28,824 bases of DNA from Chara braunii (Eukaryota > Streptophyta > Charophyceae > Charales > Characeae): positions 473,483 to 502,306 of the forward strand of contig BFEA01000217.1 of assembly GCA_003427395.1 (NCBI GenBank), read 5' to 3'. Every line of letters begins with the position of its first letter. Position 1 is the first letter of the stretch. Shown here piece after piece: positions 10,325-19,130 of this stretch. Made by a program: the position numbers and the translations under genes. The notes under the pieces are model-generated. The model ran no database searches and was not told the DNA's origin. It saw only the letters and a list, made by a program, of their open reading frames with translations.

Positions 10325-10951
10325 TCAGTTTCCTTTTAACCCACGTTCATATGCAGCAACAATATCAAGAGCAGTAGGTAATTCTTTCTTTCTTACTAAA
10401 CCATTTGGCTTCAGATGGAGGTTGAGACTTGAACTTTACCTTATATTGCTTCTGGGGTCTTCCTCTGCCACCTGTAGAAAAATAGCCATGTTCCATAATT
10501 TTCTCAACTTCCTATCCTCCATTCATGGAGGGTGGAAACATAGATGGCCTGTTAGGAAAGTTATCTCCTTTTACATACGGTAGCAGTTTAGATGTGTGAA
10601 AGACAGGGTAGGTCCTTAGGTGTGGGGGTACATCGATTTGATAGGAAGGTTCATTTGCATCCCCAATCACCTTGAGAACTTCCCAGGGACCATAGTAGAC
10701 AGGCAACCATTTTTGAGACACGTTTTCTTCCAAGGCAAATTCTTTTGACTTTAACCATACCAGATCTCCTTCTTGAAACTGTGAGGGCCGACGATGTTTG
10801 TTAGCCTGCTCAATCATCTGAAGTTAGGCTTTCTGTATATTTTCTTTTACCTTCTTGATATTTTCTTCATACAAAACTGCGAATTCACGGGTTCCTGGGG
10901 TAACCTCTGAATCTGGTCCCGAGATAAAACATCAATGGGACGTCGAGGTTT
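10325..10951 (-). pseudogene. Element A integrase C-terminus and chromodomain
   Basis: After the one-base deletion near 10900 the coding phase shifts. It reads HRRPSQFQEGDLVWLKSKEF, then a GPY/F-like module VYYGPWEVLKV and HLRTYPVFHTSKLLPYV, ending at TAG 10512. Beyond that stop, VEKIMEHGYF, QYKVKF and PPSEAKWFSKKE match a chromodomain, the chromovirus hallmark thought to target integration to particular chromatin. A four-base gain near 10385 disrupts the last codons before TGA 10325. The intact version is in Element C at 25383-26111. Confidence 0.8.
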
Positions 10952-11686
10952 TCAACCTTTATGCAGTGCGTTAGACGTTCTTTCTGTAGTAGTATGTATA
11001 CTGTTGTTATAAGCACTAGCAATCTTAGGTAAGTTATCATCCCAATCTATTTTATCAGGTCGGACATACATACGCAAAAGTTGTTGGCATAAACTGTTCA
11101 TTTGCTCAGTTTGGCCATTCGTTTCATGATGTCTACCTGACGACATGGTCAACTTGGTGCCATAGATTTTCATCAATTTTTGCCATTGTAAACTCGTGAA
11201 ACCAACATCTCTGTCGGTTTTCGAGAATCCATACTCAGAAACCCATCGCATCTGAAACTTTTGGATGACCAGTTCGGTGTTAGCTTCGGCAGGCAAAAGA
11301 ATGAACATAGCATACTTTGAGAATCTATCTACGATGATCATTACCTGACTGTTACCATTACGACTCTTAGTGAGACTCATAACGTCAATAGAGATAGACT
11401 CACCTGGATCACTTGGAATAGGCAGTTGTCTCAGTAGTCCCAATGGATTCTCATGTGAGGGTTTGTTCCTCTGACAGACAAGACAAGTCCGCACATAAGT
11501 TAGTACATCCTCTTTCAATCCTTTCCATTCAAAGCGTTCTCGGACATCGGCATATGTCTTCTTGAAACCAAAGTGGCCCTCAGCATCATGACATTCCCCT
11601 ATGATTAGACTCTTGATTTCTTCTTTGTGAGGAATGCATAATCGTTCTTCGTTTTTATCTATGTAGAAGAGTAAGTCATCAGTCAT
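10952..11686 (-). pseudogene. Element A integrase, zinc finger and catalytic core
   Basis: An open 244-codon stretch. The HHCC finger is visible as CHDAEGHFG and, about 30 residues later, CLVC. Catalytic acids of the D,D-35-E core are plausible at SIDVMSLTK, TDRDVGFTS and NGQTEQMN. About three residues before the second Asp are missing relative to Element C (which reads KTIVFDRDVRFTS), an in-frame loss. Integrase would insert the cDNA. The stretch ends at TGA 10952, where Element C has Trp. Confidence 0.87.
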
Positions 11687-12340
11687 TCAATACTCAAGGA
11701 ATAGTTCAGGGTTTTTTCGTAGGGTCCCAATGATAGGATTCCAGATAGGATCACTCTCATAACCCTTCCGTAGCTGTTCCTTCAGCTCATTCCCAATATC
11801 GAGATATAAGACAATGGTTCCAAAAAAAATTGCACGCCTGGACAAAGCATCCGCAACCACATTAGACTTTCCTTTGATAGTTTTTAACTCTAAATCAAAG
11901 GTATCAATGAAAGCGGACCATCTCACTAACTTATTAGGGAGTCTAGGTTGTGTCTTAATCCATTTCAGAGTGGAATGATCTGAATAGACAGTAAAGTGTC
12001 TCCCTAACAAGTAGTGTGTCCAGGTATCTAGTGCAGAGACCAAGGCATACAACTCTCTTTCATAGGTGGAGTTGGTCACTTTCTCCGATGGAAGTATCTT
12101 GGATATAAACTCTATTGGTCTATATCCCTTACTGTCATCCTGTTGTAGCACAACCCCAATCCCATACTGACTTGCGTCAGTCGTGACGATGAAAGAAAGA
12201 GAAGGGTCAACAATTTCTATGACAGGGTAGTGAGTCAGAACATGCTTTAACTTTCTAAATGATGACTCACAATCTTTGTCCCACAACGAGGGTTTTTCCT
12301 TTTTCAACAGTCTTCTCATAGGAGCAGCTATCAAGAACAA
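11687..12340 (-). pseudogene. Element A RNase H domain
   Basis: This is an open 217-codon stretch. Acidic active-site residues can be placed in VTTDASQYGIGVVL, YERELYALV, TVYSDHSTLKW and NVVADALSR. The usual TDH context of the third site reads SDH. The domain degrades the RNA strand during reverse transcription. TGA at 11687 separates it from integrase in the same phase, probably replacing a sense codon, since the next codons continue directly (EY stop MTDDLLFY). Confidence 0.85.
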
Positions 12341-12970
12341 GTTTCTGACGAATTTCCTGTAGTAACTAGCAAGTCCTAAAAAAAATCTCTATTCAGTTAT
12401 AGTCTTAGGTTAAGGTGAATCTCGAATTGTCGTAATTTTTTTTTCCTCTGACCTTAGTCCTTCCTCATTCACTATGTGCTCTAATTATATTAGTTCAGGT
12501 TTAGCGAATTCAAACTTTTTAGGATTCAGTTTGAAGTTGCCTTCGCGCAACTTCTGAAGAACCGTTTGCAGATGTTTCTCGTGGTCCTCAAGTGTTTTGC
12601 TATACACGAGGATGTCATCGAGATAGACAATTACGAATTGGTCCAGATATTGACGAAACAACTCGATCATGAATCTTTGAAAGGTTGCAAGGACGTTAGT
12701 CAATCCGAAGGGCATAACTACGAACTCGTAATGACCATACCTGGTTCAGAAAGCCGTCTTATGTTGATCTTTAGGAGCCACCTCGATTTGATGGTATCCT
12801 GACTTCATATCAATCTTGCTGAAGTATCTGCATCCCTATACTGGATCCAATAGATCGTCAATGCGTGGAAGAACATTCAACCCACGATTGTCAATGCTAA
12901 GTTTAAGTTCATCTTCTTTTTTTGGCACGAATGAGACCGGAGCACCATAAGGAGATGAGTTGGGTCAAAT
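12341..12970 (-). pseudogene. Element A reverse transcriptase
   Basis: The RT blocks follow in one phase: SSPYGAPVSFVPKKEDELKL, RIDDLLD, RYFSKIDMKSGYHQI, KTAF[15 protein letters not shown], and the catalytic YLDD at 12614-12625, which is intact. The connection then reads LGLASYYRKFVRN up to about 12341. Stops fall at 12965, 12836, 12746, 12485, 12410 and 12389. About eight or nine codons expected between the DNRGLN-like block and PRIDD are missing without loss of phase. RT would copy element RNA into DNA; this copy cannot. Confidence 0.85.
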
Positions 12971-13270
12971 TCATCCTTTCTCAGTAAGTTCTTGCAGTTG
13001 CTTACGCAATTTCTCTAGTTCCCTATGAGACATTCGGTAAATGAGATCCTTGGGAATCTTGCTTCCGAGAATAATCTCGATCGTGTGTTTGATAGCACGC
13101 ACAGTGATTCCCATCGGCTCAGTTTGCAAGTCCTTATATTCGTCGAGAAGTCTTTCAATAGAAGGAGGATAGGATGAGGAACACTCACCTGGTTGTTTAA
13201 CACGCGTTATCATCACATACTGATCCAACTTCTTCTTAGAGACCATTGACTTGAAGGTTGGATAACTCAT
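12971..13270 (-). pseudogene. Element A protease-RT connector and RT start
   Basis: A 99-codon segment in the polyprotein phase. It includes PPSIERLLDEYKDLQTEPMG, KHTIEIILGSKIPKDLIYRM and HRELEKLRKQLQELTEKG, the usual approach to the gypsy RT palm (counterparts of LLDEF, HxI and LxxLxELxxKG). A TGA at 12971-12973 ends it, where Trp is expected. Confidence 0.75.
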
Positions 13271-13378
13271 GCAACAGAAAGACAGAGTAGAGTCAGGGTC
13301 AGACTTATAATATAACTTTATAGCCCGAAGTTCTGACTTCTCGTCCTTTAATTTGACAATCTTCTCTTTGAATTTAAC

Positions 13379-13771
13379 TTATGGGTCGGCTTCCTCATGC
13401 CAATCCATACCCATAATCATGTCAAAGGGCAAATTCTTTTCTATAAGGAAGGATATCTCATGTAAGATTTTTTTACCTTCTTTTGTCGTGAAATAGCACG
13501 TAACACAATCGACGTATTGAGAGACAGTGATCATGCTTTTATCAACCAGCATAGACGTGATAAGTCGAGGTAAATTTTTTACCTTCATTCCCATATGCAA
13601 TTTTCGAATTGCCTTCTCTGAGATGGAGAACCGCGTCGATCCTAGATCTAACAATGCACCTACTCGTGTGTGCGCAATCTCAATATCCGCGATCATACAC
13701 TTAACTTTCTTCGCCCACGAACTCCGTAGTGCTACGAGTTCATTGCCGAGCTCGTCAAGGGAATCGTTCAA
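13379..13771 (-). pseudogene. Element A aspartic protease domain
   Basis: This uninterrupted 130-codon stretch is in the same phase as Gag. The retropepsin motif appears as GALLDLGSTRFSIS with Asp-Leu-Gly at 13640-13648, where D-S/T-G is expected; the second residue is Leu. The distal FDMIMGMDW motif is present near 13400. It would cleave the polyprotein. The Leu substitution may inactivate it. The frame closes with TAA at 13379 just after the domain. Confidence 0.75.
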
Positions 13772-13933
13772 TGAGACAGAACAGAGTACAATATCAGGGT
13801 GTTCTGGGCGACGAACGGACGAAAGAGCGATCCTCTGCCTTGAGAGTCGAAGGGTTAGAAGGGGTTGTAGACGACTTACCTTTACTTTGGTCTAAACCTC
13901 TCGACTCAGTAGGAGCGGATGCTACTCCTACTA

Positions 13934-15532
13934 ACTGCTCGCTTTTGGGTTCCTAATCAAAGGACATCCGACATGTCCTACTGTACCACACTTGAGGCAC
14001 TGACGATTGTCCATTTTGGACTGTCATTCCTCTCGTGTCATTCTCATCTTCTCCCATGGTTTCCCGGACGCAATGTCGGGATGCTCGGGGAACGAGCGTG
14101 GTGTCTTCTTCTTTTTCCACCGACTCTGGCCTCCCTTGTTGACCATCACGGCACTGACATCACCCTTCCCAGATTCACTGTCGCCATTACCTCCTCCTCC
14201 CTTAGACTCTTCGATGGGTAATTTTTTCACCGTATCATTGTCAAAAACAACTAACATATGGTCCTGGCGCTTTTGTTGTCAGAGGACCCGCTTCCCATAC
14301 CCACCAACCGGTTCAGACTTAACCACTGAAGCATACATACCTTTTACCTGTGCAGTCAATTGTTCTCGTTGGAGAGTGAGATCACAAAATTGCCGATAAT
14401 TGTACTTACCAGACTTGACCCCGACCACGAGCTGTCCGCGAATTGGCTCGGGCAAAACTCGTGAGTAGATATATAAAACCTGGTTGTCTTCCAAATTCAG
14501 TCCAAGTACCTGCAAAAGACGATCCACTTCATGAGACAATGCATCAACTGAAGATCAACGCTTTTTCCCGATTGCGGTGAGTTCGTCAAAGGCCTTGTCG
14601 ATCGTCGTTTTGTCAAGAAATCTCTCCTTTATCTTTTGGAGAAATTGTCTCAACGGTAGGGTCTTAGCCCACTAACCGATATCCTCGAAAACAACGACAT
14701 TGGCTTCGGACAACACCCATTCCTTGGTCACTCCTCCTAGACAAGACGTGGAGAAAGCGACCCGACTCTCAGACTCAATAGGTGCGGTCCCGACATAAGT
14801 ATGAATTTCCGCAATCCACAACAATAAATTCTCATTTTTCTTGTTGTTATATGTGAACGACAATTTCATTTTCACCTTTTTCTTTTTGTTCAGTTTTTCT
14901 TCCTCCTTTGCCGGTTCTTCCTTCTTGGTGGGTTCTTCTTTCTTTTCGGCCGGTCTCTCGGTTTTTTTCTTAGAACTTTCAGACTTCTCCGATGTGACTC
15001 TCTTCATTGCATCCTTCATTATTTTTTCCTGGGGTTCCTTCCTGACTACTTCCCCCTTGGTCTCCTCCTCAGTTCCTACCTTGTCTTTCCCTTTCAGGAG
15101 TCTGATCACTGTCTCCAATGAGGCAGTGTTGCTATCAATTTTCCTCTCGAGGTGAACAAGGTAGCCCGTAATAGACCGAAGAATGAATGCAAACTCGTTG
15201 CCTGTTTCTTCGTAGTGGAAATTTTGTCTTAGTTCCTCCATTACTCTTTCTTCTACTTCTTGCTGTTCTCGTTGTCTCCAGAATTTCTCGATCTTTCTCT
15301 TTTTTTCTCTCAAATGTATTTTCTAATTGTTCGGCGTTCTCCTCCACAGTTTCTTTTCTTTCTCTTCTTCTTTCCTCTTCTTCCTTTCCTGTTCCATCTT
15401 GTCAAAAATCTCGGCGACATACCGATCAAGGGTTATTCGCCCTTGCTTTATGAGCTCCTCTACTCTCTTACCGCTTTCCATCATCTGAACGACAGTTTCA
15501 GTGGTCTGCAACTCTTTTTCTGCACCACACAA
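13934..15532 (-). pseudogene. gag: Element A Gag with zinc knuckle
   Basis: The N-terminal third is Lys/Glu-rich coiled coil (QERKKRKEEEKEKK, then ERPAEKKEEPTKKEE). Two small compensating frameshifts around 15350 and 15290 are likely, because a sensible charged helix continues in another frame there. The capsid-like middle holds VDRLLQVLGLNLEDNQVLYI and YSRVLPEPIRGQL, typical of retrotransposon Gag. A CCHC-type knuckle, CLKCGTVGH then C, lies at 13964-13999, but H-to-C spacing is two residues instead of four. The copy in Element C has six more bases there, so two codons were probably lost. In-frame stops are at 15323, 14672, 14555, 14279 and 14024. Confidence 0.8.
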
Positions 15533-15712
15533 ATTGAGTTGTCCGTGAACGTGCCGTTAAACTTCTGGAACGGCACCGTGTATCTCACCGGTTTTCATCA
15601 TCTGAACGGCGGTTTCAGTGGTCTGCAAGTCTTTTTCTGCACCACACAAATTGAGCTGTCCGTGAACGTGTCGTTAAACTTCTGGACCGGCACCGTGTAT
15701 CTCATCGAGCAA
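15479..15712 (-). repeat. 117-bp tandem duplication at the Gag 5' edge
   Basis: Two copies, 15479-15595 and 15596-15712, are about 93 percent alike by eye. The length is exactly 39 codons. Read in the Gag phase on the minus strand, both copies have TAA at the same place (V-stop-R-H-V-H-G-Q-L-N-L-C-G), so the stop predates the duplication and Gag probably starts downstream of it. Confidence 0.85.
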
Positions 15713-16880
15713 CAGGCGAAGAAAACCAATCAATATTTGTCTTCTTGCATCAATTTGACCACGGGTCTTCAATTCCCCCCCTTCTTCATCAGCATAGATA
15801 GTGAGAGGGATAGGAAAGAAGAAGAGCGGTATGAACCGTGTGAGGATGAAAGCACGCAAACATTTCCAGAGATAAGTCATTTTTCCCAGCGTGAAGATGC
15901 TGAACAAATATGTTTTGTTAAAAAAAAAAAAAAAAAAAAAGAGCCGCATAATAAATAAAATCAAAAGACAAAAATAAATTCCACGGCACACGCAACTTTT
16001 ACAGCAAAAGAAAATTAAGCAAAGAGGTAGAAACAAGTTCTCAATTGATTTCCTATTCTAACTTTGCTGTCGGTTTTCTGTGTGATGACGTCCTACAGCG
16101 ATGTACAGGTACCGCAGCCACGGCCAGTGTGATCAAGACAACATCACTCTTGTGAGTATACACAACAACCACAGAACAACCAACGCGTAAGTATGTCAGC
16201 CAACACAACAACACAATCCATGGTTAGCTTCCTCCCTCTACGGCTGTACCATCTGCAGAGGCAATGCAACCAATATACAAGGGTCAGCACTCGACACTAC
16301 AACAAATCGTGAAGCCGTACTGTCTGCCGGCACACAAGTGCACACTCAACAGTTCCTCCACAACAATATTTTATGCATGTCACGTGTCACCCCTGGCATG
16401 CCAATGCAGCAACTCTGCATAGTCTGCCACGTCAGCGTCAAGGACCAAAAGGTCTACGAGGGGGGGTGTCACGTCAGCAATGCATGCCTGCAACACACAC
16501 GGCACTGGCAAGCTACATCGGCGCTTCATCAGCAGGCACTCGCAACACAAGTATGTGCCATGTCAGACCAAGCCCTGCCAGAATGCCACATCAGCATTCC
16601 ACGTCATGCCACATAGGCAGTGCGCCACATCAATGGTCCTGTTTTTTTCTGGACCAGTGCCACGTCAGCCTGTTGCTAACGGAGCTCTCGCCGGTATCTT
16701 GAAGTCTTCAATGCAGCCACGTCATCACCTTCAAGGGAGGTTGCACGAATGCACCGTACTGCATGTCTAGACCTGCGGTATCAACCGCGCGCGTTAATAA
16801 ACGCGTTTCGTCCTGCACATGTGACACCTCCCACTTACCTGGGTGCCACGTCAGCACCTGACAGCAGATTGTGATGAAGT
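15713..16880 (-). other. Element A 5' leader
   Basis: About 1.2 kb lies between Gag and the primer site. It holds a 20-base A run at about 15921-15940. Between 16420 and 16860 there are at least seven scattered GCCACGTCAGC-like strings on the plus strand (for example 16423, 16467, 16581, 16656, 16712 and 16841). Short frames at 16338-16770 overlap in all phases and are not credible genes. Confidence 0.55.
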
Positions 16881-16894
16881 ATGCTCCAATACCA
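16881..16894 (-). other. tRNA-iMet-like primer-binding site
   Basis: On the minus strand, three bases (ATT) after the LTR end CATTACA, the sequence is TGGTATTGGAGCAT. It matches the plant initiator-Met primer site TGGTATCAGAGCAT at 12 of 14 positions. Its position directly inside the 5' LTR shows the copy at 16898 is the 5' LTR. Confidence 0.75.
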
Positions 16895-17096
16895 AATTGT
16901 AATGAACCCAGTCTGGCAAATACTCATCAGACGTCAACCACAAGTAGTCTCAGATCTGCACAAAGTCTCCAGTTATCGTGAAGTGATATCTGAAACAGTA
17001 ACTCGTTAGAGTCGTTACCAATAGGCGACGAGAGTGGAGGGAGGATAGACAAGGGAGTAGGTGGAAGCGATAATCAAGGACCACACGATAATAACC

Positions 17097-17218
17097 ATGG
17101 TTGCCCCGAATCCGGAGATCCAGACACCGGACACCGGGCCCGGACCTGCGTCTTGATTAATCCGGACGTCCGTTAATCCAGACATTGTTCTGGACAACCG
17201 GACATGCGGACCCGGACG
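17097..17218. other. 122-nt CCGGAC-rich replacement segment
   Basis: This sequence is absent from the other two LTRs. CCGGAC or its complement recurs every 10-20 bases, with a perfect palindrome CGGACGTCCG at about 17162-17171 flanked by ATTAATC and TTAATC strings. It stands exactly where 547 bp of LTR are missing. I do not recognise its source. Confidence 0.6.
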
Positions 17219-17542
17219 GTCAATGCCAGCTTCCAGTCACAGTCGAGCCAGAGTCCAAGCAGCATAGCAAGACTGAATGTTGACCACCTCGAGACCAGTT
17301 CCTTTGTAATGTTTGTTGAGGCTGTCTGGCCCCGAGTCCCCTCCCCACAGTCGTACAGATTGACTCTCAGCTGAGGGCCTGGATTGTGGACAGTTGCAGA
17401 CTTCCCCTTGGACCTGATGCTGTCTGGGCACCTGCATACAAACAAGTGTGTGCGTCTGACCAGCGGCCTGGGCTGGGTACACGTTGACTTTGACTATTGG
17501 GGTCTCCGACAGTTGAATTTTGTCAATTGTACCTCGCTCAGG

Positions 17543-17550
17543 CCCTGAAT
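17543..17550. repeat. 8-bp target duplication CCCTGAAT, left copy
   Basis: The matching copy is at 18355-18362. The undisrupted LTRs at about 10182 and 25237 carry the site once. Confidence 0.88.
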
Positions 17551-18354
17551 CAGAGGTGGGCAGTTTTCTTTTTCCCTCACCCTCGACCCAACCCGCCCAA
17601 TTTTTTTTCTTCCCCATCCACCTGGTCCAAGAATTTTATTCTTTACTTTTAGATGACCCCACCCACCCAGAATATTTTTTTGAAATTTCAGCCCCACGCC
17701 CGATCCGCCTGTGACCCGACAAACACCTTCACCCACACCCGCCCGCACCCGTAAGAGTATCATCACCCGCCCGTGTCCAATACCTAAATTTTCTTCACCT
17801 GCACCCACCCGCATCAGCCCGCACCTGCCCATGCCAGTCCCTTACACCATCACAATTTCATCGGCAACATAGCATTGCAACAAAGACGTATGAAATCCTA
17901 TTATTAAAACAACGGCAACATCAACAATGAGACTCGAACATCTCTAAGGAAAGTATCTCAATATTTTTTTTTTTGTCCAGGGGCACCTGCACTGCTGGAG
18001 CACTCCGCGTTACTTTATCAGGACCTGGGCAACTGAATCCAGGCACTTTTTTCTTTGGCTCTCAACCTCAAGCCCGACGTACGACACAAGGGAGAGGGGG
18101 GGAGGGTGCATAATTTCGGGTCATCCTGGGTCTATGGGTCGGGTGACCCAGGCCAAGACATCACCCGCTTGCCACCCACCCAGCGGGTGACCCAGGTCAA
18201 ATCTTCACCCGCCCGTCACCCAGAAAGGCATGCTGGCTGTGCCCGCCCATAACCCACCCAAGACAGCTCATGTAGACCCTAAATCCGACCCATCACCCTG
18301 TGGGTTGGGTGGGTGCAGGTGGGTGCGGCTCTGGGCACCCGGTGCTCAGCTCTG
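17551..18354. mobile_element. non-autonomous hAT-type element inside the 5' LTR (804 bp)
   Basis: The left end is CAGAGGTGGGCAG; the right end read inward is CAGAGCTGAGCAC (10 of 13 match). Both are typical of hAT termini, which begin CA and often continue GxGGTGGGCA. The 8-bp duplication CCCTGAAT flanks it exactly, the size made by hAT transposases. The interior is rich in GGGTGGGTG and CACCCGCC strings on either side, as in subterminal repeats. No transposase is encoded, so it would have moved in trans. Confidence 0.87.
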
Positions 18355-18362
18355 CCCTGAAT
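18355..18362. repeat. 8-bp target duplication CCCTGAAT, right copy
   Basis: Directly follows the right hAT terminus. After it the LTR sequence resumes. Confidence 0.88.
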
Positions 18363-18459
18363 CTTTAGCTGGGGTCTTTTCCCCTTTCTGGCCTGGGCCT
18401 GGGTGTGGCCTGGCGAGGCCCTCAGTTTTTCCATGAGGCATACAACATGGGTTACTGCA

Positions 18460-18464
18460 AAGAA
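18460..18464. repeat. target site duplication AAGAA, right copy
   Basis: Directly follows the CA end of the Element A 5' LTR and matches 9103-9107. Confidence 0.8.
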
Positions 18465-18850
18465 TGTTGATGGAACTTCTTGCATGCAGTAGTTCCTGAT
18501 TTGTTTTCATTTTTATTTTCCCACCTACCGGAATTATTAAACTCTTGACACATCATAATTTGGTATGGCACTCTTTGGGCTTGAGTGAAGTGTGACAGCT
18601 GTCAAAATAACACACCAGTGACCCCGCCCAATATGGATGGCTTGTTTTGGATTATGTCTTTTCTTTTTTCAGGAACCATCAGCTGGAGCGTGCCTTCATC
18701 AGATGCACCCTCATTTTGACTGTATCGGGCCGGAAACATACGTTATATACGTTCATTTTCAGGGTGCATTATGTTCGGGGGAAGATGGTAGGGAAAAGAG
18801 CCCAGCACTGGCAAAGGCTCCACCTGTTCGACGGGTCAAATATTATTCGT
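18465..18850. other. unassigned segment
   Basis: No supported feature. Overlapping frames starting at 18637 and 18647 run on through a poly(T) tract and the short repeat family, so I do not treat them as genes. Confidence 0.4.
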
Positions 18851-18890
18851 GCGCAGAATCACGTGCTGGGAACCGGGCCAAGCGTTCCTT
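18851..18890 (-). repeat. hairpin repeat family, copy R1
   Basis: Shares the core CACGTGCTGGGAACCGGG with R5. The hairpin arms at 18865-18883 read GCTGGG and CCAAGC, with one mismatch. Little flanking similarity is left. Confidence 0.55.
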
Positions 18891-18975
18891 CCAAGCAATT
18901 GCCTGTTCTTGCTCCGAAACCTTACATTGTGTTCCTTCAGTCACCACTATATATACCCTCTGTTGCTTCAGTGTT

Positions 18976-19130
18976 TCCCTTTTTTTTTTCTTTTTTTTTT
19001 TTAACATTGACAACGGGTGTAGCAGTGGCGCTGATAAGAGCAGACACCCCGTCCACAGTCCCCACTTATAGATGGCTCCGTTCCATTGGTGGGGAGCTGC
19101 ACCTGCTGGAAACCGGGTCCAGCGCCCCAT
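18976..19130 (-). repeat. hairpin repeat family, copy R2, with poly(T) upstream
   Basis: A poly(T) run (about 18978-19002) precedes the repeat by about 70 bases. The conserved part, from GGCTCCGTTCCATTGGTGGGG (about 19074) onward, ends in the hairpin at 19105-19123 with arms GCTGGA and TCCAGC. Read on the minus strand the poly(T) would be a 3' A tail, as in a SINE. Confidence 0.6.

Larger units (their letters stand above)
10325..15532 (-). pseudogene. gag-pol: Element A Gag-Pol polyprotein, interrupted by many stops
   Basis: From about 15313 down to about 10905 one phase carries late Gag, zinc knuckle, protease, RT, RNase H and integrase with no net frameshift, about 4.4 kb. In-frame nonsense codons lie at 15323, 14672, 14555, 14279, 14024, 13931, 13928, 13922, 13892, 13379, 12971, 12965, 12836, 12746, 12485, 12410, 12389, 11687 and 10952 (lowest plus coordinate of each). 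A one-base loss near 10900 then shifts the frame for the integrase tail and chromodomain. A single continuous Gag-Pol frame is usual for several chromovirus lineages. Several missing pieces are multiples of three. Where the Element C copy or family motifs show the ancestral codon, many stops fit C-to-T or G-to-A change. Confidence 0.85.
9108..18459 (-). mobile_element. Element A: full-length Ty3/gypsy retrotransposon with chromodomain, inactive
   Basis: Every landmark of a complete LTR retrotransposon can be placed on the minus strand: 5' LTR 16898-18459, primer site 16881-16894, leader, Gag, protease, RT, RNase H, integrase, chromodomain, and 3' LTR 9108-10281. Both LTRs have TG...CA ends and the whole is bounded by AAGAA. 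The order RT-RNase H-integrase-chromodomain identifies a Ty3/gypsy chromovirus-type element. It is dead: many in-frame stops interrupt Gag-Pol. By hand count the LTRs differ at about 33 of 330 alignable bases in their inner half, so insertion is old. Later insertions sit in the 5' LTR. Confidence 0.92.
16898..18459 (-). repeat. Element A 5' LTR, carrying two later changes
   Basis: It begins TGTAATGAACC and ends GGTTACTGCA on the plus strand. Relative to the 3' LTR, 547 bp (9294-9840, including the tandem array) are replaced by 122 nt at 17097-17218, and an hAT-type element is inserted at 17551. Without the hAT element and its duplication, the LTR is about 750 bp. Confidence 0.9.

Noticed and set aside
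10325-15532. Non-standard genetic code to explain the many stops
   Set aside because: All three stop codons occur, at sites where different amino acids are expected, so no single reassignment fits.
14841-15958. Ser/Phe-rich plus-strand frames opposite Gag
   Set aside because: They are the antisense of the Lys/Glu-rich Gag coding strand, whose AAG/GAA codons read as Phe/Ser/Leu.
16898-18459. Solo LTR
   Set aside because: First considered because sequence beyond 18459 is unrelated, but the adjacent primer site and the AAGAA shared with 9103-9107 make it the 5' LTR of Element A.
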